A stretch of 64,000 nt of DNA from NCBI GenBank assembly GCA_007570785.1, contig ML664662.1, positions 2,233,046-2,297,045 on the forward strand, in the 5' to 3' direction. Positions within the stretch are counted from its first letter, which is position 1. Each line of letters begins with the position of its first letter. The notes under the pieces are model-generated. The model did no database searches, had not been told where the DNA came from, and was given only the letters and a program-made list of their open reading frames with translations. Positions 1-9,875 of this stretch are shown piece by piece. The position numbers and the translations under genes are program-made. Origin of the DNA: Antilocapra americana. Its lineage: Eukaryota; Chordata; Mammalia; Artiodactyla; Antilocapridae.

Positions 1-53
<53 letters not shown>
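1..53. repeat. (TG)n dinucleotide microsatellite
   Basis: An uninterrupted TG run of about 26 units that begins at or before the window edge, so its true length is unknown. It abuts the 3' end of a minus-strand Bov-tA SINE, a common arrangement because microsatellites grow from SINE tails. It is a likely polymorphic marker. Confidence 0.98.
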
Positions 54-56
<3 letters not shown>

Positions 57-260
57 CAGTTGCTCAGTTGTGTCCAACTCTGTCACCTCATGGACTGTAG
101 CCAGCTGGGCTTCTCTGTCCATGGGATTCTCCAGGGAATAATGGAGTGGGTTGCCATGGCCTCCTTCAGGGAATCTTCCTGACCCAAGAATCAAATCTGG
201 GCCTCCTACATCTCCTGCATTGGCAGGCATGTTCTTTACCACTGAGCCACCTGGAATCCC
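54..260 (-). mobile_element. Bov-tA SINE (tRNA-derived), near full length
   Basis: Seen in reverse complement: it opens with the 3' portion (TTGCTCAGTTGTGTCC), runs through the CTCCAGG core and ends in the tRNA-like 5' end (CTGAGCCACCTGG). Bov-tA is a ruminant SINE with a tRNA-like head carrying an RNA polymerase III promoter and a tail related to the RTE LINE BovB, which supplies its retrotransposition machinery. This copy has several substitutions, so it is not among the youngest. It serves as the reference description for the other copies below. Confidence 0.93.
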
Positions 261-599
261 AAGCAAAGTACTAGTCCTTTAAATATTGTCCATTTGTTGG
301 GGGAAAAATAATGGAATTAGACTGGAAATCCAGTGGGGTTTTGTTTGTTTGTTTGTCTAGTTTCTATTTCCTGATTTCCCCCAGAACATCATCCTTCCCC
401 TACTCTTAGTCCTAGGACTTGGGCAGGGTTTTGTAGTGGTGTGCTGGCCATCACTTCCACTAGCTCTGTTTGTGATCTTGCCATCCCTTCAAACTCTGTG
501 TTCAATGGCATCATGACAGCCACATGCAATCAGCCATGGTGAGAATATTTATACCAGTGACCCTGGCAAACCCTGAAAATAAGCATCTCCCTCTTCTCA
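261..599. other. Unique sequence with a short (TTTG)n
   Basis: No recognisable gene or interspersed repeat. It contains a short TTTG tetranucleotide run at about 339-356. Confidence 0.6.
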
Positions 600-1065
600 C
601 TCCAGAGCTGGTTGTTAAATGTTTAACAGCACACTCTTGAGTTTCTACCCCATTCCATAGCCATATGATCTAAGACTGGCCAATCAGCATATTTCACCTT
701 CTTGGCTTCAGTGACAGGTTCAGAGATGGATGCACATCCAGAGCCAGACCCCTGGCAAGCAATCTTGAGATGTTTGTTGAAAAAAATTTGGAGAAAAAGT
801 CCTTTTCAGTGGGAAGGTAAGGAGGAAGCTAATAATGTCAAACAAAGTCACCTCTATATGGATGTTATCTCACCTGAAAGAAGAAAATAACAAGATACCA
901 AGTGCTAGTGACGAGACTGGACTAAGCCTTGGATTTTAAAAGGAAAGTGACCTGATAAATTACCCTTTCCTTTTCCTTGATAAACCAGTTGGAGTCGGAG
1001 TTCTATCATGTGACATTCAGGGGTCCCACTAAGAGAGCTGTGTTACATGTTACCTAACATTAGGT
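600..1065 (+). mobile_element. Possible degraded LTR (MaLR-like)
   Basis: Two stretches resemble a common mammalian LTR: one near 675-740 (TGGCCAATCAGCAT followed by a GACAGGTTCAGAGATGGA-type block), and one near 975-1010 (TTCCTTGATAAACCAGTTGGAGT), which matches the 3' end of LTRs ending in a 'TTTGCTTAAGCCAGTTTGAGT' motif. Divergence is high, so family and borders are uncertain. An open frame of 62 codons inside it is not considered a gene. Confidence 0.4.
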
Positions 1066-1094
1066 TTTATCTGTCTGCTTATAGTAAAGAGTTT

Positions 1095-1562
1095 AATGGC
1101 TACAAATGCCTCCTATCCCAGTAGGCAGGGATATCCAATGTGATTTGCAGTTTCTTCCGACAAGAAGTGGAGTTTACGACCCCCTCCCTGGAATCTGAAC
1201 TGGCCTTGTGACTTGTTTTGCTGATGGAATGTAGCAGGAGCAAGGCTATACAACTTGTGAAGCCAGCAGATCTTGCAGCTTCCACATCCCACTCTCTTGG
1301 AACCCTGAGGCCACTATGCTCTGACATCATCATCCATGTCGGATGAAGGACCACATAGAGAAAGATGCTCAGCAGACCCAGCCATCCCTACTGAGTCCAA
1401 TGCCCAGCCAACCCACAAGCTGAATGCAGCCCATGGAGTGAGCCCAGGCAAGATCAACAAAGAACCTGAAGCCAACACTCAGAATCAAGAAAAATAATAA
1501 ATCACTGTTTTAAGCCTCTCACCCTTGGGGTAGTTGTTACACAGCAAAAGGTACTTAATGGA
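1095..1562 (+). mobile_element. MaLR-type LTR fragment (MLT1-like)
   Basis: The right end has AATAATAAATCACTGTTTTAAGCC followed by GTTACACAGCAAAAGG, the usual polyadenylation signal and terminal block of MLT1-like LTRs. The body (GAATCTGAACTGGCCTTGTGACTTG) also fits. No partner LTR or internal region is seen, so this is a solo or truncated copy. Subfamily is not determined. Confidence 0.55.
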
Positions 1563-1628
1563 AATTAGCATCCAAATTTTATTTATCCATTAATGAGGGG
1601 ATAAAAGTCTTATGTTTGGGAAGAGAGT

Positions 1629-1868
1629 TGGGGCTCTGGAGCCAGAAAGTTGGACTTGAGCCCAGGTTCCACTGCTTAGCAGTTGTGTGCCCTTGGGACA
1701 CTTATTTAATTTCTCTGGGCTTCAGTTTTCCCATCTGTCAAGTGGGGATAATAATAGCAACTATCTTACAGGATTGTCACAAGGATTAAATAAGCTAAAA
1801 GCTTATTATATGTCCAGTCTTTGGCATAAACAAGTACTCCGTAAGGGTTAGCTACTGTAACTATTAGG
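1629..1868 (+). mobile_element. MIR SINE
   Basis: Nearly the whole MIR consensus order is visible: GGGCTCTGGAGCCAGA, then the GTGTGCCCTTGGGACAC core, CTCTGGGCTTCAGTTTTCCC, GGGGATAATAATAGCA, and the 3' ATTAAATAAG...GGCATAAACAAGTACTC tail. MIR is an ancient tRNA-derived SINE shared by all mammals, with a tail related to L2. Confidence 0.93.
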
Positions 1869-2096
1869 TGTAGCACTTATGCTATGTGAAATAAATCTAA
1901 ACTCTTTGTTGAATGGAAGAACAGTGATTCTGACTACAGTAATTGTTGCATGTTGAGCTTAGGGTATCATCATGGTAGAATTCCAACTTATCCAGTCATG
2001 TCTGTAAGGAGTGGTGGGGGTGAGGGGGCACCACCAATATGTTAGCATGATTAAAGAGACCCCTGGGAAAGAACTCACCCTAAGTGTGAAGGATGG

Positions 2097-2352
2097 GAGT
2101 AAATACTAATAGTCTCATTTATTGAGTACTTATTATATGCCAGACACTCTAAGTGCATGACATGGGTTATCTCATTGAGCTTTACAACATTCTTAGAAAA
2201 GTAGGTGCTACTAATATCTTTATTTGCAGATAAGAAACTGAAGATTAAGTTACAAACCAAAGGACACGCAGCTAGTGAGAGTGGAGCTAAGCATTTCAGC
2301 CCCAGCCAGCTGATTCTAGAGCCTGTGCTCCTAACCTCTTACCACACTGCCT
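2097..2352 (-). mobile_element. MIR SINE
   Basis: This is an inverted copy. It starts with TTATTGAGTACTTATTATATGCCAGACACT (tail) and passes GTTATCTCATTGAGC, GCAGATAAGAAACTGAAG and ACGCAGCTAGTGAGAGTGGAGC, to the head GAGCCTGTGCTCCTAACC. It lies about 230 bp from the plus-strand MIR, so the two form an inverted pair. Confidence 0.9.
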
Positions 2353-3247
2353 TGGTGCTTGGACCAATGGGCCAGAGCTGGTCAGCACCATCAACTTTCA
2401 TGAAGATGATCCTGCTTCGAAGCCCTGAGGCAAGGGGGAGGAATATATAATAAAAGGGCCTGGGAATAAAAGTGCCTTCAGTGGGCACTGAACATGTACC
2501 TGGCAGTTCTGATGCCAGTCCCTTGATGGCCTACAGGAAGTGGTTCCTCTGCCCAGATACCAGCCATCTGGCATAGGGTTTGGGCACTCCAGTCAGACAT
2601 TGCTGGTTGCCAGAGGCTCTTGGGGCATCTCTGGCAGGGTTGAGTAGCAGCAACAGTGCCTTTGGAAGGCTTTGAGGGTGAAAGGGCCATTTTGACTTGG
2701 GCAGACTCTACCACAGCAGCAGCAGGAAGGCTCAGAACCAGTGGGGAGGAGTCTGAGGGGCTCCTTGTGTCTGCAGAGTGAGTGGGAATAGAGCCAGAGG
2801 TACTGGGCTGTTAATGGCTCTGGCCATGATGCTATTCTTACTCCAGGGGACTCCAGATTGCGGTACCTGTCAAAGGCCACCATGAATCCAGGTGTCGGCC
2901 AAGGCAGCATCCGCAGAAAAATCTCTATCCCCAGAAACATCTCCTGGTCTAACATAAGGAGCTCCAGTTGTTCACAAGCAGCCCTGAAGACCCATCACAT
3001 TGCATCACTGTTTTGCTAAAGTCCATGCTTAAATTACAGCCACTTTGAGGCTAGGGTGAGGGAGTCACTTGGCTTCCACAGGAATGTAATTTTGGAGAAA
3101 GTCCACATAAACATTTCTCTCTTCAGAGACTTGAGGATTCGCAAATGACGCTTCCATCACAAATAATCAGGCCTATATAGTTCCCCAACTGTCCTCATCT
3201 CTGTGCCATTCATCAAGATGTCCAAGAAGCAAAATGGTTCCAAAGGG
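2353..3247. other. Unique sequence, nothing recognised
   Basis: About 0.9 kb with no convincing repeat or gene. Overlapping minus-strand frames of 78 and 120 codons (2478-2955) lack similarity to anything I know and have no start or splice context, so I treat them as chance frames. Confidence 0.55.
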
Positions 3248-3830
3248 ACTCATTCATTTATTCATAAAACAAATATTAATCAAATACCTCCTCACTTTCA
3301 GGTACATTCTTGGGTGCTGAGTGTGTGCATGCTAAGTCACTTCAGTCGTGTCCAACTCTTTTCAGTCCTATGGACTGCAGCCTGTCAGGCTCCTCTCTCC
3401 ATGGGATTCTCCAGGCAAGAATACTGGAGTGGGTTGCCATGCCCTCCTCCAGGGTGTCTTCCCTACCTAGGGATTGAACTCGCATCTCCTGCAGCTCCTG
3501 CATTGGCAGGCGAATTCTTTACCCCTGAGCCACCAGGGAAGTGCCTCCATGGGCGCTGGGTAAGGGGGAAAAAACTGAAAAATTGTTATAGATCCTGAAC
3601 TCATGGAGTTCTTCTAGAAAGAGAGGTAGACATAGATCCAATAGTCAAACCAGTGTGATATTATAACCCATGAACCCTCAATGAAGAAGGAGAATGGGCT
3701 CTTGGAGAGCAAGTTACAAAGGATCAGAGTCAGCCTTGGGAGTCGGGGTTGCCTTTGCTGATAAAGGATAGCTTAAACTGATATCTGAAGGGTGGATAGA
3801 GTAGGGGTGGAAGCCAGAGAAAGGCCACTG
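3248..3830 (-). mobile_element. L2 LINE 3' region, split by a SINE
   Basis: It reads as the reverse complement of an L2 3' end. Before the SINE stands TTCATTTATTCATAAAACAAATATTAATCAAATACCT. After it comes CTGAACTCATGGAGTTCTTCTAG (consensus: 'CTCATGGAGCTTACATTCTAG'). A Bov-tA at 3323-3550 interrupts it. The portion beyond about 3700 is assigned more weakly. Confidence 0.65.
3323..3550 (-). mobile_element. Bov-tA SINE inserted in L2
   Basis: Inverted copy from GTGTGCATGCTAAGTCAC to GAGCCACCAGGGAAGTGCC. Near-identical flanks GGGTGCTGAGT (3312-3322) and GGGCGCTGGGT (3551-3561) are a target-site duplication with two differences. Confidence 0.94.
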
Positions 3831-4070
3831 CCAGAGCTACACTTAAGATTCTTGCCAGGTCTAAATCCCATCTTCCTGTGGTTAGGAATCCCACATCATC
3901 CACACTGGGGCTCTAGTCAGGCTACTTTCCAGTTTTCACAAAAGTAAGGCATTGGGAATCATGCTAGGCTATTCCTCAAGCCTGTGTTCTACTGTCCAGC
4001 TGCCCTGCAAGGACAACCACAGGCCAGTGGGATACCTGGATTTCTTTCAGAGTGATTGCTGTGCGAGGAA

Positions 4071-5147
4071 CTGTGTTCCCTCCAACTTCTCCTCCTACAA
4101 AAACATATGTTGAGGCCCTAACACTCAGTACTCACAAATGTAACCTTGTTTGGAAATAGGGTCTTTGCAGAGGGTCAAATTAAGACAAGGTCATTAGGCA
4201 AAACCTCCAGTTTAAAAAGATTCATGCACCCCAATGTTCATAGAAGCACTATTCACAATAACCAAGACATGGAAGCAACCTAAGTGTCCATCAACAGATG
4301 AATGGATAAAGAAGATGTGATACCATGGTACCATATAACATGTAATATTACTCAGCCATAAAAAGAATGAAATACTGCCATTTGCACCCAACATGGATGG
4401 ACTTAGGGATTCTCACACTAAGTGAAGTAAGTAAAAAAGATAAATACTCATGATATCACTTATATGAGGAATCTAAAATATGATACAATTGAACTCATTT
4501 ACAAAACAGAAACAGATTCATAGACACAGAAAGCAAACTTATGGTTACCAAAGGGGAAAGGAGTGGGGAGGAATAAATTAGGAGTACAGGATTAACAGAC
4601 ACACACTACTATAAATAAACAACAAAGATTTACTGTATAGCACAGGAGACTATATTCAATATCTTATAATAACCTATAATGGAAAATAATGTGAAAAATA
4701 ATATAAACATATATATGTGTGTGTGTGTGACTGAAACACTTTGCTGCACACCTGAAACAACTCTACTGCAATTAAAAAAAAAGAGAGGTCATTAGAGTGG
4801 ACTTCAACCTAATATGAATGGTATGCATAAAGAAAGGGGAAATTTGGACAGACCCTTAGGGAGAATGATGTGGGAAGATACAGAGAGACACAGAAGGAAG
4901 ACAGCTATGTGGAGATTGAGGCAGAGAATGGAGTGATGTGGTCAAAAGCCAAGGAATGCCTGGAACCACCAGAAGCTCAACAAGGCAATGAAGGATCCTT
5001 CCCAGGAGACTTTGGAGAGAGCATGGCTTTGCTAACACCCTGATTCCAGACATCTAGCCTCCAGAACTGTGAGATAATCCATTTTCCTTGTTTTAAGCCA
5101 TACAGTTTACAGCACTTGGTTACAGCAATCCTGGGAAATTAATACAG
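4071..5147 (+). mobile_element. MLT1-type MaLR LTR, split by an L1 insertion
   Basis: Left part (4071-4197): TGTGTTCCC start, CATATGTTGAGGCCCTAACAC, GGAAATAGGGTCTTTGCAG, AAGGTCATTAG. Right part (from 4785): GAGGTCATTAG, GGAAATTTGGACAGA, CCTCCAGAACTGTGAGATAATC, TTTTAAGCCATACAGTTT, AATTAATACAG. Joined, these give the usual order of an MLT1-class LTR, including the terminal CCAGAACTGTGAG...TTAAGCC block. The middle is an L1 3' end (4198-4784). No internal retroviral sequence is present. Confidence 0.75.
4198..4784 (+). mobile_element. L1 LINE 3' end (ORF2 C-terminus plus 3' UTR)
   Basis: A 5'-truncated L1 beginning in the ORF2 C-terminal coding region (CATGGAAGCAACCTAAGTGTCCATC; ACTCAGCCATAAAAAGAATG). 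It continues through an artiodactyl-type 3' UTR (CTTTGCTGCACACCTGAAAC) to an A-rich tail at about 4771-4783. A short ATATAT(GT)n run lies at about 4706-4729. Flanking copies of AGGTCATTAG (4188-4197 and 4786-4795) are the target duplication. It lies inside, and so is younger than, the MLT1-type LTR. Confidence 0.88.
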
Positions 5148-5357
5148 TAGTGGAGCCACTCACAGAACTGTCCCTAGGGATCTTAACTGAGCAGCTCGAG
5201 AGGAGGGTCACAGAGCACCATTCTGGGTCAAGAGTGTGGTCACCCAGCTCAGACTATTGTGGGTGAAATGGAATAGAGAGGGCAAGAATGGAAGTCAGGG
5301 GAGAATTAGAAGGCCTGGGTAGCAGTCATGAACTCATGAGACACTAAGGAAGTAACA

Positions 5358-5559
5358 CGTTAGTTGCTCAGTCGTGTCCCACTCTTTGTGACCCCATGGA
5401 CTGTAGCCCACCAGGCTCCTCTCATGAAATTCTCCAGGCAAGAATACTGGCATGGGTAGCCATTTCCTTCTCCAGGGGGATCTTCCCAACCCAGGGGTTG
5501 AACCCAGGTTTCCTGCATTGCAGGCAGATTCTTTATTGTCTGAGCCACCAGGGATGCCC
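5358..5559 (-). mobile_element. Bov-tA SINE
   Basis: Inverted copy from TTAGTTGCTCAGTCGTGTCCC to TGAGCCACCAGGGATGCCCG. The internal TTCTCCAGGCAAGAATACTGG core is intact. The open frames on both strands here are the usual SINE frames and not genes. No clear target duplication was found. Confidence 0.94.
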
Positions 5560-5932
5560 GTGGACAGAATGTAATTATTTACATGGCAGAAGAAGAAGCT
5601 GAAGGTTTCAAGGGCGACCCCCAGTTTTAGACTTGAGAACCTGGTGATAGCAAAGGTGAAGAGGGCCATGTGGGGTTGGTTCTGCTTAATCTCACCGAAG
5701 AAGTTAATTTTATTCTCAAAACTCTTTGGGCTTTTCTCTCATTTGATAGCTAATTTAAAAATGAAAAATGTTTTCTCATTAGAGAAGGCATTCCTCACAG
5801 AGAATGACAAGCAGAGAAAACAACTAAGGTCAGATCAGCTTCCTCCTCACTCTGCCATCCCCTCTCTCAGTTTGTATTTCTCAAAGGAGTCCAGTCAGTG
5901 TGGGTGTGAGACAGAATTTTAAGATTCTCAAT
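5560..5932. other. Unique sequence, nothing recognised
   Basis: No repeat family or gene identified. A 92-codon plus-strand frame (5644-5922) has no recognisable motif. Confidence 0.5.
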
Positions 5933-6541
5933 GACTTATGCCCTGTGTAACCCCCTCCCTTAGAGTGTGGGTGGACCAGACTTAATTAGATGGGCCCTTG
6001 AAACAGAGTCTAGAAGTCTGAGATGGAAGAAATCAGAGAGATTCTGCTGCTGGCCTTGGAGAAGTAAGTCATCACTGGTCCTATAGCTGCAAGGAACTCA
6101 ATTCACCCAATGACTACATGAACTGGGGAGAAACTGGGAGCCTCAGATCAGAATCCAAGCCCCAGTCAACACCTTGACTGAGACCTTGTGAGACCCTGAA
6201 CAGAGGAACCAGTCAAAGCCATATCAGACTCCTGACATGTGGCAAATGTGAGATAACAAGTGGGTATTGTCTGAAGCCTCTAAAGGTGTGGGAATTGTTA
6301 TCATAGTGTTGTTTAGTTACTAAGTCATGTCCGACTCTTTTGCAACCCCGTGGACTATATCCCACCAAGCTCCCCCATCCATAGGATTTCCCAGGCAAGA
6401 ATACTGGAGTGGGTTGCTATTTCCTTCTCCAGGGGATCTTCCCGACCAAGGGATCAAACCCGGGTCTCCTGCATTGCAGGAGAATTCTTTACCACTGAGC
6501 CACCAGGTAAGCTCTGGTTACACAGTAGCAGATTCCTAACA
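5933..6541 (+). mobile_element. Degraded LTR (MaLR-like), split by Bov-tA
   Basis: The left part carries GACTTAATTAGATGGGCCCTTGAAACAGAGTC and GATGGAAGAAATCAGAGAGATTCTGCTGCTGGCC, the layout of a widespread ancient LTR. After the SINE (6306-6512) the end block GGTTACACAGTAGCAGATTCCTAACAC fits the usual terminal 'GTTACAGCAGCAATAGGAAAC' motif. Family is uncertain. Confidence 0.5.
6306..6512 (-). mobile_element. Bov-tA SINE inserted in LTR
   Basis: Inverted copy from TTTAGTTACTAAGTCATGTCC to CACTGAGCCACCAGG. Possible short duplicated flanks (GTTATCATAGT before, GTTACACAGT after) are imperfect. Confidence 0.93.
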
Positions 6542-7857
6542 CAGTGGGGATCCTGACTTTCCCCCAGTCATATTTCAAAACCAATTTAGCCCCTCCTTAT
6601 CTTCTTCCTGTCACATTATTTCCATCCATGAAATGTGCTAGATCTGTTTAAGGAGTTCCAGTGATCACAACAGCAGATGCTGGAATGGTCATTGAAGGCA
6701 TGACCAGCAGACACTGAAAGCCTAATAAAACTCCAGTAGAATTCTTTGCCTCAAGGAGGAAGGTAAACTTTTCTATTGCTCAGGCTTCTTTCTTCTGGTG
6801 AGCATGGGTTTGGGTGTTGGGGAGCTGTGTTGGGAGACAAAGATCACAAGTGAGAGAAAGCGCTGGCCAGACTGTGTCCTAGAATGTAAAGAGAGAAAAA
6901 TGGTTCCCACTTCCAATGGGAATAGCCTTCAGCTGTGGACTTAGAGGTCTCCAAGGTCAAACAGGGAAGCTTTCTTAAAACACTAGTGGGCCTGAAGGTC
7001 TGGCACAACTGCATGGGTCATGCGATGCTCCACACATCAAACCTAGTGTCTTCAGCTGTTTGTCCAGAAAGCAGAGTCTGACAACAGAAGGCAGATAGTT
7101 TGCTTTAGAGGTCATCCCAGGAATCAGGCATGAAGGAGCAGAAAGAGTGAGACATGGAAGGAAAGCGAGCCAATACATAGAGTGTATTATCGGGGTGGTG
7201 CCATCATCAGGAAGAAGAGCAGGCAGAGACTGGCTAGATCCAGAAGGACTCTGGATGCAAGCTAAAAATTTCTAATGGTTTTGGTATCCATAAAAAGAAG
7301 CAATATATACTTCTAAGCAGGAGTGTTACATGTTTTGGTGTTCATTTTATCAGGCTGAGGTGGGGAGATCAGGTTCAAGGCTGTTGTAGAAGTCTTGGTT
7401 GGTGGGTTTCAAAGTGTATTCTTAGAACCCAAGCTTGACAACAGGTTTAGCATAGGAAGCTGTGTGGGACATTATCACCGTTATCCAGAACAACAGCTTC
7501 CAGCAGTTTATCTTGTGGTAAAATTTCCTTGGATGGGAGTGTTTTGCTCTAAGACTGATTAGATCACACTGTTATAGGAGAGATGGGATGTGGGTCTTGG
7601 CGAAGGTGACTAGTGAGGTTGACAAGCAAGCAGAGGCCAGATCTGAGTCCCTCTTCTGAGGTCAGCTGGTGGCAGATGGGACATGGGGACAAAAAGCGAC
7701 AAGGTGAGCCTGACTGGACTCTCTGGCTCTGTTTAGTTTGGACTGGCTTGGGGGCCAGGGGTTTGTTTAATCTGGTACCAGGACCAGCCTGTGCATTTGG
7801 CTCCTTGAAGGTCACCTCTGGGAAATGCCTGGGTGTTATGGAAATTAGATCATTTGT
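6542..7857. other. Unique sequence, nothing recognised
   Basis: About 1.3 kb with no interspersed repeat that I can name and no supported gene. Overlapping opposite-strand frames of 101 and 87 codons at 7564-7876 are read as chance because neither shows a family motif. Confidence 0.5.
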
Positions 7858-7965
7858 TCCTTCGTTCATTCGATAAGCATACTTTGAGAACTGCTAGGGA
7901 CTGACTCAAAAATAGGTCAGACAGTTCCCGCTCTAAAGGGATTCACAGCCTGGAGTATTATGGTC
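7858..7965 (-). mobile_element. L2-like 3' fragment
   Basis: TTCGTTCATTCGATAAGCATACTTTGAG followed by CAGTTCCCGCTCTAAAGGGATTCACAGCCTGGAG resembles the reverse complement of an L2/MIR-related 3' end ('...CCCTGCCCTCAAGGAGCTCACAGTCTAG'). It is short and diverged. Confidence 0.5.
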
Positions 7966-8038
7966 TGCTGCAAAGAGGCAGGCGGGGAGGGGGGAGCTGT
8001 GAATGCCCCTGAGAGGAACTGCAGCCACAGAGAGCCTG

Positions 8039-8053
8039 GTTGCTAGGGGCAAG
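8039..8053 (+). promoter_or_regulatory. RFX X-box-like inverted repeat
   Basis: GTTGCTAGGGGCAAG fits the X-box layout (half-site GTHNYY, short spacer, half-site RRNAAC), with 11 of 12 half-site positions matching and a 3-bp spacer. X-boxes bind RFX factors and sit near starts of ciliary genes. A further half-site, GGCAAC, lies at 8107-8112, and an ATG with a good context follows at 8146. The match is by eye and could be chance. Confidence 0.3.
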
Positions 8054-8145
8054 GCTACCCACTCCCCATTGCCTGGTGAGGACCCCAGCCTCCCTGCTCC
8101 TCCCAGGGCAACAGTGGCAGTGGCGGGGCTCAGCCTCCAGTCACA

Positions 8146-8361
8146 ATGAGTGGGGCTGGGAAGAAGCCAGGCTCTGTCTTCGCCCCAGGCCGGAATGTGC
8201 TCGCTCAGCTGGGACTCAAACCCAAGACAATCGTGGGCTTGTGGGGAGCTTGGCCAGGAGGCTCAAGAAGGGTTTCTTTTCTTTCCTTTTGGCCTTTGTG
8301 GACCACTCTGAAAAATGTTGTTTTCTGCTTAATGGGAGTTCTCCAGCTAGTCTGTATTTGA
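8146..8361 (+). CDS. Unrecognised ORF, possible first coding exon
   Basis: An ATG with A at -3 (TCACAATGAG) opens a 71-codon frame starting MSGAGKKPGSVFAPGRNVL. I do not recognise the protein. The first ~28 residues have balanced, hydrophilic composition and the DNA there is GC-rich with several CpGs. Downstream the frame turns hydrophobic and low-complexity, as expected if an intron had been entered. If this is a first exon, it would end near 8220-8260, but no strong GTAAG/GTGAG donor is visible there; GTGGGC at 8231-8236 would be a poor one. No repeat explains the sequence. The X-box-like motif 93 bp upstream would suggest a ciliary or testis gene. It may equally be a chance frame in GC-rich DNA. 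Confidence 0.2.
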   Translation: MSGAGKKPGSVFAPGRNVLAQLGLKPKTIVGLWGAWPGGSRRVSFLSFWPLWTTLKNVVFCLMGVLQLVCI

Positions 8362-8369
8362 GAAAATAG

Positions 8370-9362
8370 AAAAGAGGGAGAATCAAACATGTAGATTTTT
8401 GTTATGGTCCCAGATGATGCATGTGCATGGTCTCAAATTTTAAAGTAACACAATCTAAATTGCTGATGTTCAATCAGATGGAAGATCCCAGGCAGAGTGA
8501 GAAGGGCTATTTAGCAAACCAAGCAAAGGTTTTGTAAGTTGCAGGCCAACAGTCTTACAAAGAACCCACAAAAATGGCACAATTAAGCACCCCCTCCCCT
8601 TTTTCACCACATTGCTCTTCACACCATGAATGATTTGAAGGCTGCATGCTTTTGGATTGCCCTGGTGAAGATTTAGTTTCTGGCTCAAGAAAATCCACAT
8701 CAGAAAATTGTCTTTCAGCATTCACAAAAGATCCAGTTAAAAGACTGCTACCAAAAGAGTCCAATTTTAGTTTTTCAAAATAAACGCGCAAATGGACATA
8801 AAAATGGAATAATATCAAAACCCTATAACTTTTTATCTATGGATTGAGAGATTATAAGCATTTCCATTTCCTTCTTTGAGTTTTTTTAATTTTCTTGCCA
8901 ATTAACTTTTTTTGTGGTTATAAAACATAGTGGGTTTTTTTTAAAGAATCCCTATGAAGATCAGTTTCCTTATCTGTAAAAAGGGAATAATTTTGCCTCA
9001 TGTATGATTCATGAGATTTTGATGATATAACATATATACTGATCTGGTTATAGACCCTAAAACATATCCCATAGATTGGCATCTTTGCTGTGGGCATCAA
9101 TAGGCATCAATCTATGTTATGCATTTTTAAATTGCTTAGTTTTATTAAGATATTCATCTGAAGTTTGATCTTGCTGCTTTAGGTATTTTTCCTTCTCCAG
9201 GGTCCCCCACAGAAAGGTGAGTTAGGGGATCCTTTGCTTCAGGGGCTCCATGTGGAATGACTGAAAAGTAGAGTATGCTGGTCTCAAGACATGGGATGGG
9301 AAATGTCACTCCAGTCTGTTGCTTTACAGAAACATTGAGCCACTGAAAAGAATGGCCCTGAC
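8370..9362. other. Unique AT-rich sequence, nothing recognised
   Basis: About 1 kb up to the L1 insertion site. Overlapping minus-strand frames at 8470-8818 (83 and 87 codons) are not recognisable. No clear repeat. Confidence 0.5.
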
Positions 9363-9875
9363 AAAATGTGCCTCTGCAGTTACCTGACCAGGGATCAAAC
9401 CTGGACCCTCTTCATTGAGAGCACAGAGTCATAATCCCTGGACTGTCAGAGATCAAGCCCTGAGCCTTTGGAGTGGGAACACTGACTCCAAGATCCTAGA
9501 CTACCAGAGAAAAAACCCAAGGGAGTATCAAATACTGAGAACTCACACAAAGGAAGCCACTTGAATACAAGATCTGGCATCACCCAACCACCATTAGCAC
9601 CCTGCACAGGACACCTCAAACAAAACAGAAATACAAACCCAACCATCAGCAGACAGGATTACCACCTCACTCAGCTTTGCCCATCAGAGGAAATACAAAC
9701 AAACAAACAAAATCTCAGCACAAATCTCACTCTATAAAAAGCTTACACAAACCACCGGGACAACCTTAGAAGGGCAGAAACCAAAAGGAAGAAAGAATTC
9801 AACCTTGAAGCCTGGGAAAAGGAAACCTCAAACACAATAAATTAAAAAAAGAAAAGGCACAGAAATACTACACAA

